DNA of 17,434 nucleotides from an uncultured Actinomycetes bacterium (lineage in GTDB: Bacteria; Actinomycetota; Actinomycetes; Nanopelagicales; Nanopelagicaceae): positions 1 to 17,434 of the forward strand of contig CAIMNT010000116.1 in the NCBI GenBank assembly GCA_903842855.1. The letters run 5' to 3'. Made by a program: the position numbers and the translations under genes. The notes beneath the pieces were generated by a model. That model was not told the DNA's origin, did not search any database, and was given only the letters and a program-made list of their open reading frames with translations. Below, one piece after another: positions 1-6,631 of the stretch (positions are counted from its first letter, which is position 1; each line of letters starts with the position of its first letter).

Positions 1-1
1 C

Positions 2-913
2 CCGCTTTACTACGCTGTTACTTGGGTAATTGTCACATTTCACAGCCTTTTAGGGCTCTTTTTAGGCAAAGATAACCATGAATCTCTTAAGTGGACGCTC
101 TCTATCGTCTTTCTTGTGATCGTTATTCGAATCATTCTTATCCCACTATTTGTAAAACAAATTAAGTCACAACGCGCGATGACCGCCCTTCAACCGAAGA
201 TGAAGGAGATTCAAAAGCGTCACAAAGATGATCGTCAAAAGCAATCTGAAGAGATGATGAAGCTCTACAAAGAGCATAAGACAAATCCACTCGCTTCATG
301 CGTTCCTTTGCTGGCCCAATCACCAATTTTCTTTGCTCTATTTCGCGTACTCAGCGGAATCGCACACAATAAGTCGTATGTGCCAGGTGTTTTAACACCA
401 ACTCTTTTAGCGAAAGCGCATGATGCAAAATTCTTAGGTGCACCTATCTCTGACAGTCTGATTAGTTCGCACATAACGACAACAAAGATTGTCACAATCA
501 TTTTGATCATTGCAATGTCGGCTACCACATTCACCACTCAACGTCAGTTGATGGTTAAAGGAATGCCGAAGGTCGATCCATCTAACAACATGATGTTGCA
601 ACAGCAGAAGATCATGTTGTATTTATTCCCACTTATTTTTGCGGTAACCGGTGTTAACTTCCCGATCGGTGTCTTGATCTATTGGTTGACTAACAACCTT
701 TGGACCTTCGGACAACAGTTCTATGTCATCAAGAGAAATCCAACACCAGGATCACCCGCTTATGAAGAGTTACAACGCAAGCGCGGAATCGCTGGAACAG
801 CGACCAACCCAGCAACTTCCACAACGCCAGAGGGGTTAACCGAGGCAGAGCGGGATGCGGCAGCCAAAAGCCGCCAGCGCCAACAGCCAAAGAAGAAGAA
901 GCCACGAAAGTAG
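2..913 (+). CDS. yidC: Membrane protein insertase YidC (5'-truncated by window edge)
   Basis: YidC/Oxa1/Alb3 insertase, which places proteins in the cytoplasmic membrane alone or with SecYEG. The frame is open from base 2, and the residues before the first Met at 116 (starting PLYYAVTWV) are typical of the YidC N-terminus. Probably only about ten codons are lost, and 116 is not the true start. About 303 residues are visible. A transmembrane segment around residues 30-50 carries the conserved groove arginine (about residue 43, in VIRIILIPL). It is followed by the charged cytoplasmic loop (KSQRAMTALQPKMKEIQ), a segment with NPLASCVPLLAQSPIFFALF, and two or more further membrane segments including FPIGVLIYWLTNNLW. 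The C-terminal tail is strongly basic (QPKKKKPRK), a feature linked to ribosome binding in other YidC proteins. It lies 56 nt upstream of khpB in the usual rpmH-rnpA-yidC-jag-rsmG order. The family call is secure. Confidence 0.95.
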   Translation, partial: PLYYAVTWVIVTFHSLLGLFLGKDNHESLKWTLSIVFLVIVIRIILIPLFVKQIKSQRAMTALQPKMKEIQKRHKDDRQKQSEEMMKLYKEHKTNPLASCVPLLAQSPIFFALFRVLSGIAHNKSYVPGVLTPTLLAKAHDAKFLGAPISDSLISSHITTTKIVTIILIIAMSATTFTTQRQLMVKGMPKVDPSNNMMLQQQKIMLYLFPLIFAVTGVNFPIGVLIYWLTNNLWTFGQQFYVIKRNPTPGSPAYEELQRKRGIAGTATNPATSTTPEGLTEAERDAAAKSRQRQQPKKKKPRK

Positions 914-969
914 CCTAAAAGCCCACAAAGTATGACAAAAAGGTTTAAAACCGACAGAAAGGCAGCACA

Positions 970-1458
970 ATGACTGAGACCGAGAGCCCTAAGAAGTCCC
1001 TTATTGCCCGTCTAGAAGAAGAGGGTGATGTTGCAGCTGATTATCTAGAGGGATTGCTGGATATTGCAGACCTCGATGGGGATATAGATATCGATGTGGA
1101 GAATGAGCGTGCCTCCCTCGCTATTGCAGGCGGAGCTCTCTCCCACTTAGTTGGGGATAGTGGAGAGGTTCTAGATGCCTTGCAAGAGTTGACCCGGTTA
1201 GCGGTCCAAACCTCACTCGGCGAGCGTTCACGCTTGATGTTAGATATTGATAATTTCCGTAGCAATAAGAAGGCAGAGTTGACCAAATTAGCTCATGAGA
1301 TCGCGGAAGAGGTTAAGAGCTCTGGGGAGCAGGTCAAGTTGAAGCCGATGAATGCATTTGAGCGTAAGGTCATTCACGACACCATTCAAGAGATCGGCCT
1401 AACAAGCGAATCTGAGGGTGAAGAACCAAATCGCTGCGTGGTCGTTCTTCCAGCTTGA
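970..1458 (+). CDS. khpB: KhpB/Jag family KH-R3H RNA-binding protein
   Basis: Single-strand RNA-binding protein of the Jag/KhpB (SpoIIIJ-associated) family, encoded next to yidC in Gram-positive bacteria. It usually pairs with KhpA and affects cell elongation or division through mRNA binding. The 162 residues show a KH domain with the GxxG loop GDSG (62-65) followed by EVLDALQ, and an R3H domain with the R-x3-H motif at R132 and H136 (ERKVIH). There is no N-terminal Jag_N domain, as is usual in actinobacteria. The N-terminus is acidic. The ATG start is well supported by a Shine-Dalgarno-like AGAAAGG at 956-962, seven bases upstream. The TGA stop overlaps the TTG start of rsmG, suggesting translational coupling. 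Confidence 0.93.
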   Translation: MTETESPKKSLIARLEEEGDVAADYLEGLLDIADLDGDIDIDVENERASLAIAGGALSHLVGDSGEVLDALQELTRLAVQTSLGERSRLMLDIDNFRSNKKAELTKLAHEIAEEVKSSGEQVKLKPMNAFERKVIHDTIQEIGLTSESEGEEPNRCVVVLPA

Positions 1459-2057
1459 TCGTTTCACGTGAAACTCTCTTAGATCTATACTTTAAAGAGA
1501 GCCCAGATAAGGCGGATAGGTATGCCGAACTCCTAAAAAGTTGGGGTATTGAGCGTGGGTTGATCGGACCTCGCGAAGGCGATCGAATCTGGGAACGCCA
1601 TATTGCAAATTGCATCCCTGTGACCACCTTGATTCCCACCGGCGTGAAGGTTGTGGATATTGGCTCTGGCGCAGGTCTACCTGGAATTGTTATTGCTCTT
1701 GCAAGGCCGGATCTAACTTTGACCCTTATCGAACCACTCCAACGCCGGGTGGATTTCCTCAACGAAGTTATCGAGCTCCTGGATCTGCCAATAACCGTCA
1801 TTCGAGGTAAGTCAGAGAGTGTTAAGAAGAGTTTTGAGGTGGTAACTGCTCGTGCCGTCGCCCCCCTTCCAAAGCTCTTGAATATCTCATGGCACCTCGT
1901 AAAGAGCCAAGGAGCCCTTCTGGCGCTGAAGGGTGAGAACGCCCAAGCCGAGATCGATACCACAGAGGCGAAGAGGCACTCAATAACAACGCTAAAAACC
2001 ATAGAGCTGCCAGGTTTTGAGCTCGCCCGTGTTATTGAGGTTAGAAAGACTGCTTAA
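1455..2057 (+). CDS. rsmG: 16S rRNA (guanine527-N7)-methyltransferase RsmG
   Basis: SAM-dependent methyltransferase (GidB) that makes m7G527 in the decoding region of 16S rRNA; in other bacteria its loss gives low-level streptomycin resistance. The 200 residues contain the SAM-binding motif VVDIGSGAGLPGI (66-78), LIEP (91-94), the family motif TARAVAPL (131-138) and LALKG (156-160). Length is normal. The best start is TTG at 1455, overlapping the khpB stop as TTGA; no ATG or GTG fits the N-terminus and there is no clear Shine-Dalgarno sequence, so coupling to khpB is likely. Codons 3-7 (VSRET) are encoded by a perfect parS core at 1461-1474. The parA gene follows after 8 nt. Confidence 0.95.
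   Translation: MIVSRETLLDLYFKESPDKADRYAELLKSWGIERGLIGPREGDRIWERHIANCIPVTTLIPTGVKVVDIGSGAGLPGIVIALARPDLTLTLIEPLQRRVDFLNEVIELLDLPITVIRGKSESVKKSFEVVTARAVAPLPKLLNISWHLVKSQGALLALKGENAQAEIDTTEAKRHSITTLKTIELPGFELARVIEVRKTA
1461..1474. promoter_or_regulatory. parS centromere site 1 (inside rsmG)
   Basis: GTTTCACGTGAAAC is a perfect 14-bp palindrome identical to the core of the conserved chromosomal parS sequence (TGTTTCACGTGAAACA) bound by ParB. The outermost bases differ (C and T instead of T and A). It encodes VSRET at the start of RsmG and begins six bases after the TTG start codon. Chromosomal parS sites cluster near the origin in most bacteria, and the ParB gene lies 1.5 kb downstream. Confidence 0.93.
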
Positions 2058-2065
2058 CTACAGCC

Positions 2066-2944
2066 ATGAGTGATTCACGTGAAACATCAAACGGGGGATC
2101 CCGAAAGGTGGTTGGAATCCGACGGCTCAAGGAGCCGATGCCGAGCCCTATCAAGACCCGGATCTTCACTGTGGCCAATCAAAAGGGTGGAGTAGGAAAG
2201 ACAACCTCCGCGGTAAATATTGCAGCTGCAATGGCCATGGGTGGGCTAAAGGTTCTAGTGATTGATCTAGATCCACAAGGTAATGCCTGTACCGCGCTTG
2301 GTGTCGATCGCAATAGAACCCCAGGAATGTACGAGGTTTTAGTAGAAGAAGCTGATCTAGCTAGCACCATTCAAAAGGTTGCTGGTTTTCCTAGCTTGGA
2401 ATGTGCGCCGGCAAATCGCGAATTGGCGGGAGCGGAGATTGCACTGGTGACCTTCGTTGCCCGCGAGAGCGTCCTAAAAGGGGCCCTCGTTAAATATCTT
2501 CGAGAGCGTGAGTCACAGGGCGATCGTTTGGATTATGTAATTATTGATTGCCCTCCGAGCCTGGGTCTGCTCACCATTAACGCACTTACCGCAACAGAGG
2601 AAGTTCTGGTTCCGATTCAATGTGAGTATTACTCGCTCGAGGGAATTTCATTATTAATGGAGACCTTAGGGAAGATTCAAAAGGCCCTTAATCCGATGGT
2701 TCGAGTGAGCACAATATTGCTGACTATGTTCGATTCAAGAACTCGTCTTGCAAATGACGTTGCAGATGATGTGCGCCGACATTTTCCTAATGAACTAATA
2801 GATATTCCAATTCCACGCGCAGTTCGAGTTTCAGAAGCCCCATCCTTTAATCAAACAGTAATGACATATGACGCAACATCACCCGGTGCTATTGCTTATA
2901 TGGGAGCGGCGCGAGAGATCGCACGGAGAGGATCAGCGGCATGA
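2066..2944 (+). CDS. parA: Chromosome-partitioning ATPase ParA (Soj)
   Basis: Deviant Walker A (MinD/ParA) ATPase that binds DNA nonspecifically in its ATP form and moves or positions ParB-parS complexes at the origin. Visible motifs are the deviant Walker A KGGVGKTT (40-47), the A' motif DLDPQGN (67-73) and Walker B VIIDCPP (158-164). The 292 residues include an N-terminal extension of about 30 residues before the ATPase fold, common in actinobacteria. The ATG at 2066 lacks a clear Shine-Dalgarno sequence. A second in-frame ATG at 2138 (Met25) has AAGGAG just 3 nt upstream, rather close for efficient use, so the longer start is preferred but not certain. Codons 3-7 (DSRET) are encoded by a second parS site. 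The stop overlaps the parB start (ATGA). Confidence 0.95.
   Translation: MSDSRETSNGGSRKVVGIRRLKEPMPSPIKTRIFTVANQKGGVGKTTSAVNIAAAMAMGGLKVLVIDLDPQGNACTALGVDRNRTPGMYEVLVEEADLASTIQKVAGFPSLECAPANRELAGAEIALVTFVARESVLKGALVKYLRERESQGDRLDYVIIDCPPSLGLLTINALTATEEVLVPIQCEYYSLEGISLLMETLGKIQKALNPMVRVSTILLTMFDSRTRLANDVADDVRRHFPNELIDIPIPRAVRVSEAPSFNQTVMTYDATSPGAIAYMGAAREIARRGSAA
2071..2086. promoter_or_regulatory. parS centromere site 2 (inside or just upstream of parA)
   Basis: TGATTCACGTGAAACA matches the 16-bp parS consensus at 15 positions (A instead of T at position 3) and keeps the central TTCACGTGAA. It encodes DSRET in the N-terminal extension of ParA. It lies about 610 bp from the first site, so one ParB cluster could cover both. 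If ParA starts at Met25, this site would be intergenic and placed to affect parAB expression. Confidence 0.88.
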
Positions 2945-3819
2945 GTGCAGTACGTAAAGGGGGCTTGGGCCGTGGCTTAGATGCGTTGATTCCCACAACC
3001 ACAATTGGTGAAGTGACAAACAGTTCAGGAGTCGTTGCAGGGAGAGCTCTTGAAGTTGATATCAACTCGGTGCTTCCAAATAGCAAACAACCTAGAACAT
3101 ATTTTGATGAAGAGGCGTTACAAGAGCTTGCCGCCTCTATTAAAGAGGTTGGCGTTATGCAGCCTCCTGTTGTGCGCGAACTTCCTGATGGCCGCTTTGA
3201 ATTAATTATGGGCGAGCGCCGACTCCGGGCTTCGAAGTTAGCTGGACTAAAAACAATTCCAGTAATACTTCGCGCCTCTGCAGATAATGAGATGTTGCGA
3301 GAAGCTCTTTTGGAGAACATTCATCGGAGTCAACTAAATCCACTTGAAGAAGCAGCGGCCTATCAAAACTTGCTCAATGACTTTGGCTACACACATGAAG
3401 AGTTGGCAGTAAAAGTGGGTAAGTCCAGGCCGGCAATCACAAATACTTTGCGTCTTCTCAACCTACCTGCCTCGGTACAACGCAAAGTTGCTGCGGGTGT
3501 TCTCTCTGCAGGCCATGCCAGAGCTCTACTCTCACTCACCGATGCACTAGAGATTGAATCCCTTGCACATCGCATTGTTTCAGAAGGCTTAAGCGTGCGC
3601 GCCGTTGAAGAAATTGTTGCGATGAGCGACGGCAAAGCAAAAGGCGAAAAAGTAAAGCGCCATAGCGCTGGGAGCGCTCAGCATAAAGATATAAGTGATC
3701 TCTTAGCGAATAAACTTGATACTCGAGTTACGATTGAATTAGGTAAATCTAAAGGCAAGATTACGATTGAATTCGCCGATGAAGAAGATTTAAAACGCAT
3801 TACACAAATATTGCGGTAG
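2941..3819 (+). CDS. parB: Chromosome-partitioning protein ParB (Spo0J), CTPase clamp
   Basis: ParB binds parS, hydrolyses CTP, closes into a sliding clamp and recruits ParA and SMC. The 292 residues show the N-terminal ParA-stimulating peptide GLGRGLDALI (8-17), the N domain with the arginine-rich CTP-binding motif GERRLRA (91-97), ENIHRSQLNP (125-134), a helix-turn-helix at about 152-173 (LAVKVGKSRPAITNTLRLL), a charged linker and a C-terminal dimerisation domain from about 255. All key motifs look intact, so a functional ParABS system with the two parS sites is expected. ATG overlaps the parA stop by 4 nt, indicating a parAB operon. Its stop lies only 3 nt from the stop of the convergent aminotransferase gene. 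Confidence 0.96.
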   Translation: MSAVRKGGLGRGLDALIPTTTIGEVTNSSGVVAGRALEVDINSVLPNSKQPRTYFDEEALQELAASIKEVGVMQPPVVRELPDGRFELIMGERRLRASKLAGLKTIPVILRASADNEMLREALLENIHRSQLNPLEEAAAYQNLLNDFGYTHEELAVKVGKSRPAITNTLRLLNLPASVQRKVAAGVLSAGHARALLSLTDALEIESLAHRIVSEGLSVRAVEEIVAMSDGKAKGEKVKRHSAGSAQHKDISDLLANKLDTRVTIELGKSKGKITIEFADEEDLKRITQILR

Positions 3820-3822
3820 CAA

Positions 3823-5076
3823 CTAGATAATTGCGCGATTCTCCATCTCGGTGCGGATTACACCACCCAGTGCTCTAACACCCTCTCGAATTCTTTCGGG
3901 AGTTGGGTGGCAATAAGAGAGCCTCATAGACCAACTGCCAAACCCATCGGCATAAAAAGCGGTACCAGGAACATACGCAACTTTCGCAACAATAGCTTTG
4001 GGCATGAGAGCGGTTGTATCAATCTCTGGAGGCAAGGTAACCCAAACATAAAAGCCTCCACCAGGTTTGGTCCAACTAGCTCCTTCAGGAAAATATTGCT
4101 CCAAACTTTCTAACATCGCGTCACGGCGTACCTTGTATAACTTGCAGAAGGATGCGATCTGATCACGCCAAGGCTGGTCCGCTAAATAACCACTGATGGA
4201 GAGTTGAGTGAAATTAGATGGGCACAAAATTGAACTCTCGGCTGCAATCACCAACTTCTCTTTTAGAGATTGGGGGACGAGGGCCCAACCAACACGGAAT
4301 CCTGGTGCAATGGTTTTAGAGAATGAGCCCAGATAAATGACATTCTCTGAATCTTGCGCACGCATTGCATTGGGGGAAGGCCTATCAAAACCCAAGAGGC
4401 CATATGGATTATCTTCAACGATAAAAATCTTCTCAGCAGCACAAATCTCAAGAATTTCAGTTCGTCGATCTGCCGGCAGAAGAACCCCTGCCGGATTTTG
4501 GTAGTTTGGAATGAGATAGAGAAACTTAATCTCTTGACCGGTCTTACGAACGGCTTCGATAGCGGCACGGAGCGCCTCTGGAACCAACCCATTCTCATCC
4601 ATTTCAACATGGACGACATTTGCCTCGTACTGCTTGAAGGTGCCCAAAGCCCCGACATAACTTGGTGCTTCCACTAATACAACATCTCCGGGATTAATGA
4701 AGATGCGAGAGATAAGATCTAGAGCCTGCTGTGATCCGGTCGTAACGATGACATCATCGGGATGGGCTCTGATTCCTTCAAGAGCCATCACATCGCAGAT
4801 CTGCTCACGCAACTTTGGATGACCTTGACCGCTGCCGTATTGGAGCGCCTCTGTGCCATTTTCTTTAATTAATTTATCGACCACATCAGCCATCATCTCC
4901 ATAGGTAGAGCGGAGAGGTTGGGCATACCACCTGCGAGAGAGACGATTTCTGGGCGAGAGGCTACGGCGAAGAGGGCTCGGATCTCGCTAGCCTGCATGA
5001 GCTCTGCCCGATGGGCGAAGCGTTGGGTGAGTTGTTGATCTTCACCTGTGCGAAATCGTGTTACCTCGTTGGACAT
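3823..5076 (-). CDS. PLP-dependent aminotransferase, class I/II (2-aminoadipate/aromatic aminotransferase-like)
   Basis: Fold-type I aminotransferase of 417 residues resembling the LysN/Aro8-like group and the catalytic half of MocR regulators, but with no GntR DNA-binding domain. Visible features are SLAGGMPNLSALP (46-58), QYGSGQGHPKLR (79-90), the cofactor-stacking region TTGSQQALD (112-120), NYQNPAGV (191-198), the PLP-binding EDNPYG with D222 and Y225, the Schiff-base lysine in SFSKTIAPGFRVGW (K254), and a C-terminal arginine in MRLSYCHP that probably binds the substrate carboxylate. The substrate cannot be told from sequence; aromatic, branched-chain or aminoadipate-type substrates are typical. 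It is the last gene of the minus-strand run, 54 nt after cwlM. The ATG has no obvious Shine-Dalgarno sequence. Confidence 0.9.
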   Translation of the reverse strand: MSNEVTRFRTGEDQQLTQRFAHRAELMQASEIRALFAVASRPEIVSLAGGMPNLSALPMEMMADVVDKLIKENGTEALQYGSGQGHPKLREQICDVMALEGIRAHPDDVIVTTGSQQALDLISRIFINPGDVVLVEAPSYVGALGTFKQYEANVVHVEMDENGLVPEALRAAIEAVRKTGQEIKFLYLIPNYQNPAGVLLPADRRTEILEICAAEKIFIVEDNPYGLLGFDRPSPNAMRAQDSENVIYLGSFSKTIAPGFRVGWALVPQSLKEKLVIAAESSILCPSNFTQLSISGYLADQPWRDQIASFCKLYKVRRDAMLESLEQYFPEGASWTKPGGGFYVWVTLPPEIDTTALMPKAIVAKVAYVPGTAFYADGFGSWSMRLSYCHPTPERIREGVRALGGVIRTEMENRAII

Positions 5077-5130
5077 CTATCAATTCTGCCATAGATACGC
5101 ACTTGCAAGAGGCAGCTTTATTTGCACCAC

Positions 5131-6216
5131 TCATTTGCGGAGCCCCGCCCTGCGTAAGTCGGAGATACGTAGCGTTCCGGTCTTGGCATCGTTCTCAGCG
5201 CTTAAGTAAAGGCGTTGAATAGCAACCATTAGAGCTTCTACGACAGTTTCACGGAATTGTGGATCGGCAACCCGCTTGGCATCGCCGGGATTTGTGGCAT
5301 ATCCCAATTCAATGAGAACTGTAGGAGATTTTGTAAGTCGCAATAAATCCCACGTCTTGGCATGAGTTCGACAGTTGAGCAAGTCGGTGCGAGCACAAAT
5401 TTCGCGCTGCGCCAAGGTAGCAAACCTCTCTCCCACTATGGAGTGAACTCCATGAGAGTCACTCCCGTAGTAATAGGTTGCAACGCCATGAGCGTTGGGA
5501 TTGTTGTAACTATCTTGGTGGAGTGAAATAACCAAGTCGGCATTGGATGAATTGGCGATATCTATCCGCTCAGCTTCTTGCGGAGCTGATGTGATCGTCC
5601 TTGTTAGAAATACATTGACTCCCAAGGCGATCAAGCGACCTTCTAGACGTTGAGCTAAATCAAATATTTCAGGGGAGAGCGATGGATCTATAACTATTAC
5701 CTTTCCCGATAGGGCGGGTCCACGTTCCGCTCGAATTGCGGCATCGCGCAATTGAATGGGAGCTCCACCAGAGACGATCTTTTTAAGGCGCAGCATCGAC
5801 ATGATGGTTGCAGGACCGCAGCCTCCATCAACTTTTACACCCACTGATTTTTGAAATTCTTTTACTGCCGACTCTGTCTCGCCACCGAATATGCCATCTA
5901 CTCGCCCGCAATTAAATCCCATCTCACTTAACTGCGATTGCAGCGCTGCGACATCATCCCCTCGCATAAATGGAGAGGTAAGAGATAGGACGCGATCGCC
6001 GAGTTTCCAGCGCGCCTCATCGAGAGCCCGAAGCGTTATCGCATCAACAATTCCTGTAACTCTTAAGCCGCGAGATTGTTGAAATTCCTTTACCGCGTCA
6101 GCGACACTGTTATCAAATACTGCGCTCTCGTGAGTTAAAAGGTTGAGGCGCGTTAAGTAATTGGTAACTTGTAAAACAAGATCGCCCGATCCACCTAAGG
6201 TGAGATCGGGCGACAT
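5131..6216 (-). CDS. cwlM: CwlM-like protein: two peptidoglycan-binding domains plus degenerate Amidase_3 domain
   Basis: 361 residues with two PG_binding_1 repeats (about 8-66 and 82-143; FDNSVADAVKEFQQSRG and FGGETESAVKEFQKSVG) and an Amidase_3 domain (about 172-336). No signal peptide is seen, so the protein should be cytoplasmic, like mycobacterial CwlM, which activates MurA rather than cutting peptidoglycan and has been reported to bind MurJ. The active site is damaged. The usual DPGHGG zinc motif is DPSLSP (177-182), and the following segment that normally carries the zinc glutamate is largely deleted. H233 (SLHQD) and E303 (LIELGYATNP) remain. A conserved-looking tail KTGTLRISDLR (345-355) contains T346, T348 and S352 and may match the PknB-phosphorylated tail of mycobacterial CwlM; that link is inference. 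It lies 29 nt after trxA, and its first codons form a strong hairpin. Confidence 0.88.
   Translation of the reverse strand: MSPDLTLGGSGDLVLQVTNYLTRLNLLTHESAVFDNSVADAVKEFQQSRGLRVTGIVDAITLRALDEARWKLGDRVLSLTSPFMRGDDVAALQSQLSEMGFNCGRVDGIFGGETESAVKEFQKSVGVKVDGGCGPATIMSMLRLKKIVSGGAPIQLRDAAIRAERGPALSGKVIVIDPSLSPEIFDLAQRLEGRLIALGVNVFLTRTITSAPQEAERIDIANSSNADLVISLHQDSYNNPNAHGVATYYYGSDSHGVHSIVGERFATLAQREICARTDLLNCRTHAKTWDLLRLTKSPTVLIELGYATNPGDAKRVADPQFRETVVEALMVAIQRLYLSAENDAKTGTLRISDLRRAGLRK
6182..6213 (-). repeat. Strong hairpin covering the first codons of cwlM
   Basis: On the plus strand, TCGCCCGATC (6182-6191) is the exact inverse of GATCGGGCGA (6204-6213), and inside it CACC (6192-6195) pairs with GGTG (6199-6202) around a TAA loop, with one bulged base at 6203. 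In the cwlM mRNA this makes a 14-bp hairpin that begins directly after the AUG. It is far longer than chance coding constraint would usually give, and could hold down translation initiation or be an operator. The pairing is read directly; the role is inference. Confidence 0.7.
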
Positions 6217-6245
6217 GAATCTTCTATTTCGTCAGTCAGAATGTG

Positions 6246-6569
6246 TTAAATATAGGCTTCTAGATCTTTGAGGAGGGCAGGCTTTGGCTTTGCGCCAACA
6301 ATGCTCTTTACAACCTGTCCACCAACATAAACATTCATAGTTGGAATTGAGGTGATGCCATACTTCATAGCGATCGAGGCCTCTTCGTCAGTATTGAGCT
6401 TTACGATCTTAATCTTTCCAGCATGCTCTGCTGCGATCTCTTCCAAGATTGGTCCAACTGCGCGACAAGGTCCGCACCACTCAGCCCAGAAATCTACAAG
6501 GACTGGGGTTGTGCTCTTCAGAACCACATCTTCAAAAGTGGCTGCAGTGACTGGTGTTGTGTTGCTCAT
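6246..6569 (-). CDS. trxA: Thioredoxin
   Basis: Cytoplasmic dithiol-disulfide oxidoreductase of normal length (107 residues). The active site is WCGPC at residues 31-35, preceded by VLVDFWAE, with the cis-proline loop SIPTMNVY and a C-terminal helix. It reduces ribonucleotide reductase, peroxiredoxins and methionine sulfoxide reductases after being reduced by TrxB, the next gene upstream in the same direction. The ATG start is supported by GAGGGA a few bases upstream. A TATTAT element in the 62-nt gap after trxB could give it its own promoter. The order trxB-trxA-cwlM matches mycobacterial trxB2-trxC-cwlM. Confidence 0.97.
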   Translation of the reverse strand: MSNTTPVTAATFEDVVLKSTTPVLVDFWAEWCGPCRAVGPILEEIAAEHAGKIKIVKLNTDEEASIAMKYGITSIPTMNVYVGGQVVKSIVGAKPKPALLKDLEAYI

Positions 6570-6603
6570 GTTTCCCTCTCGGTTATTTAAGTGAACTCTT
6601 TTA

Positions 6604-6609
6604 ATAATA
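6604..6609 (-). promoter_or_regulatory. Candidate -10 element upstream of trxA
   Basis: TATTAT on the minus strand matches the TATAAT consensus at 5 of 6 bases and would start transcription about 25-30 nt upstream of the trxA ATG, inside the trxB-trxA gap. No good -35 hexamer is seen at 17 nt. This would let trxA-cwlM-aminotransferase be expressed apart from the upstream operon. Confidence 0.35.
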
Positions 6610-6631
6610 GGTATTTGTTAGAAAGGTGATT

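Noticed and set aside
1370..2002. 210-codon open frame antisense to rsmG
   Set aside because: Basic, Ser/Arg-rich translation with no recognisable domain, lying wholly opposite a gene with clear RsmG motifs; a shadow frame.
2889..3320. 143-codon open frame antisense to parB
   Set aside because: Low-complexity translation opposite the conserved ParB N domain; no ribosome-binding sequence and no family likeness.
3664..3678. AGCGCT-GGG-AGCGCT hairpin inside parB
   Set aside because: Six pairs in the variable linker of ParB with no T-tract; may be codon chance and has no link to a gene boundary.
4263..4658. 131-codon frame on the same strand as the aminotransferase
   Set aside because: Overlaps the catalytic core of the aminotransferase in another frame; the aminotransferase frame is intact, so no frameshift is implied.
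5077..5130. Possible promoter for the aminotransferase (TATCTA on the minus strand)
   Set aside because: Poor match to a -10 and no -35 at a fitting distance; the gene can be read from the upstream operon.
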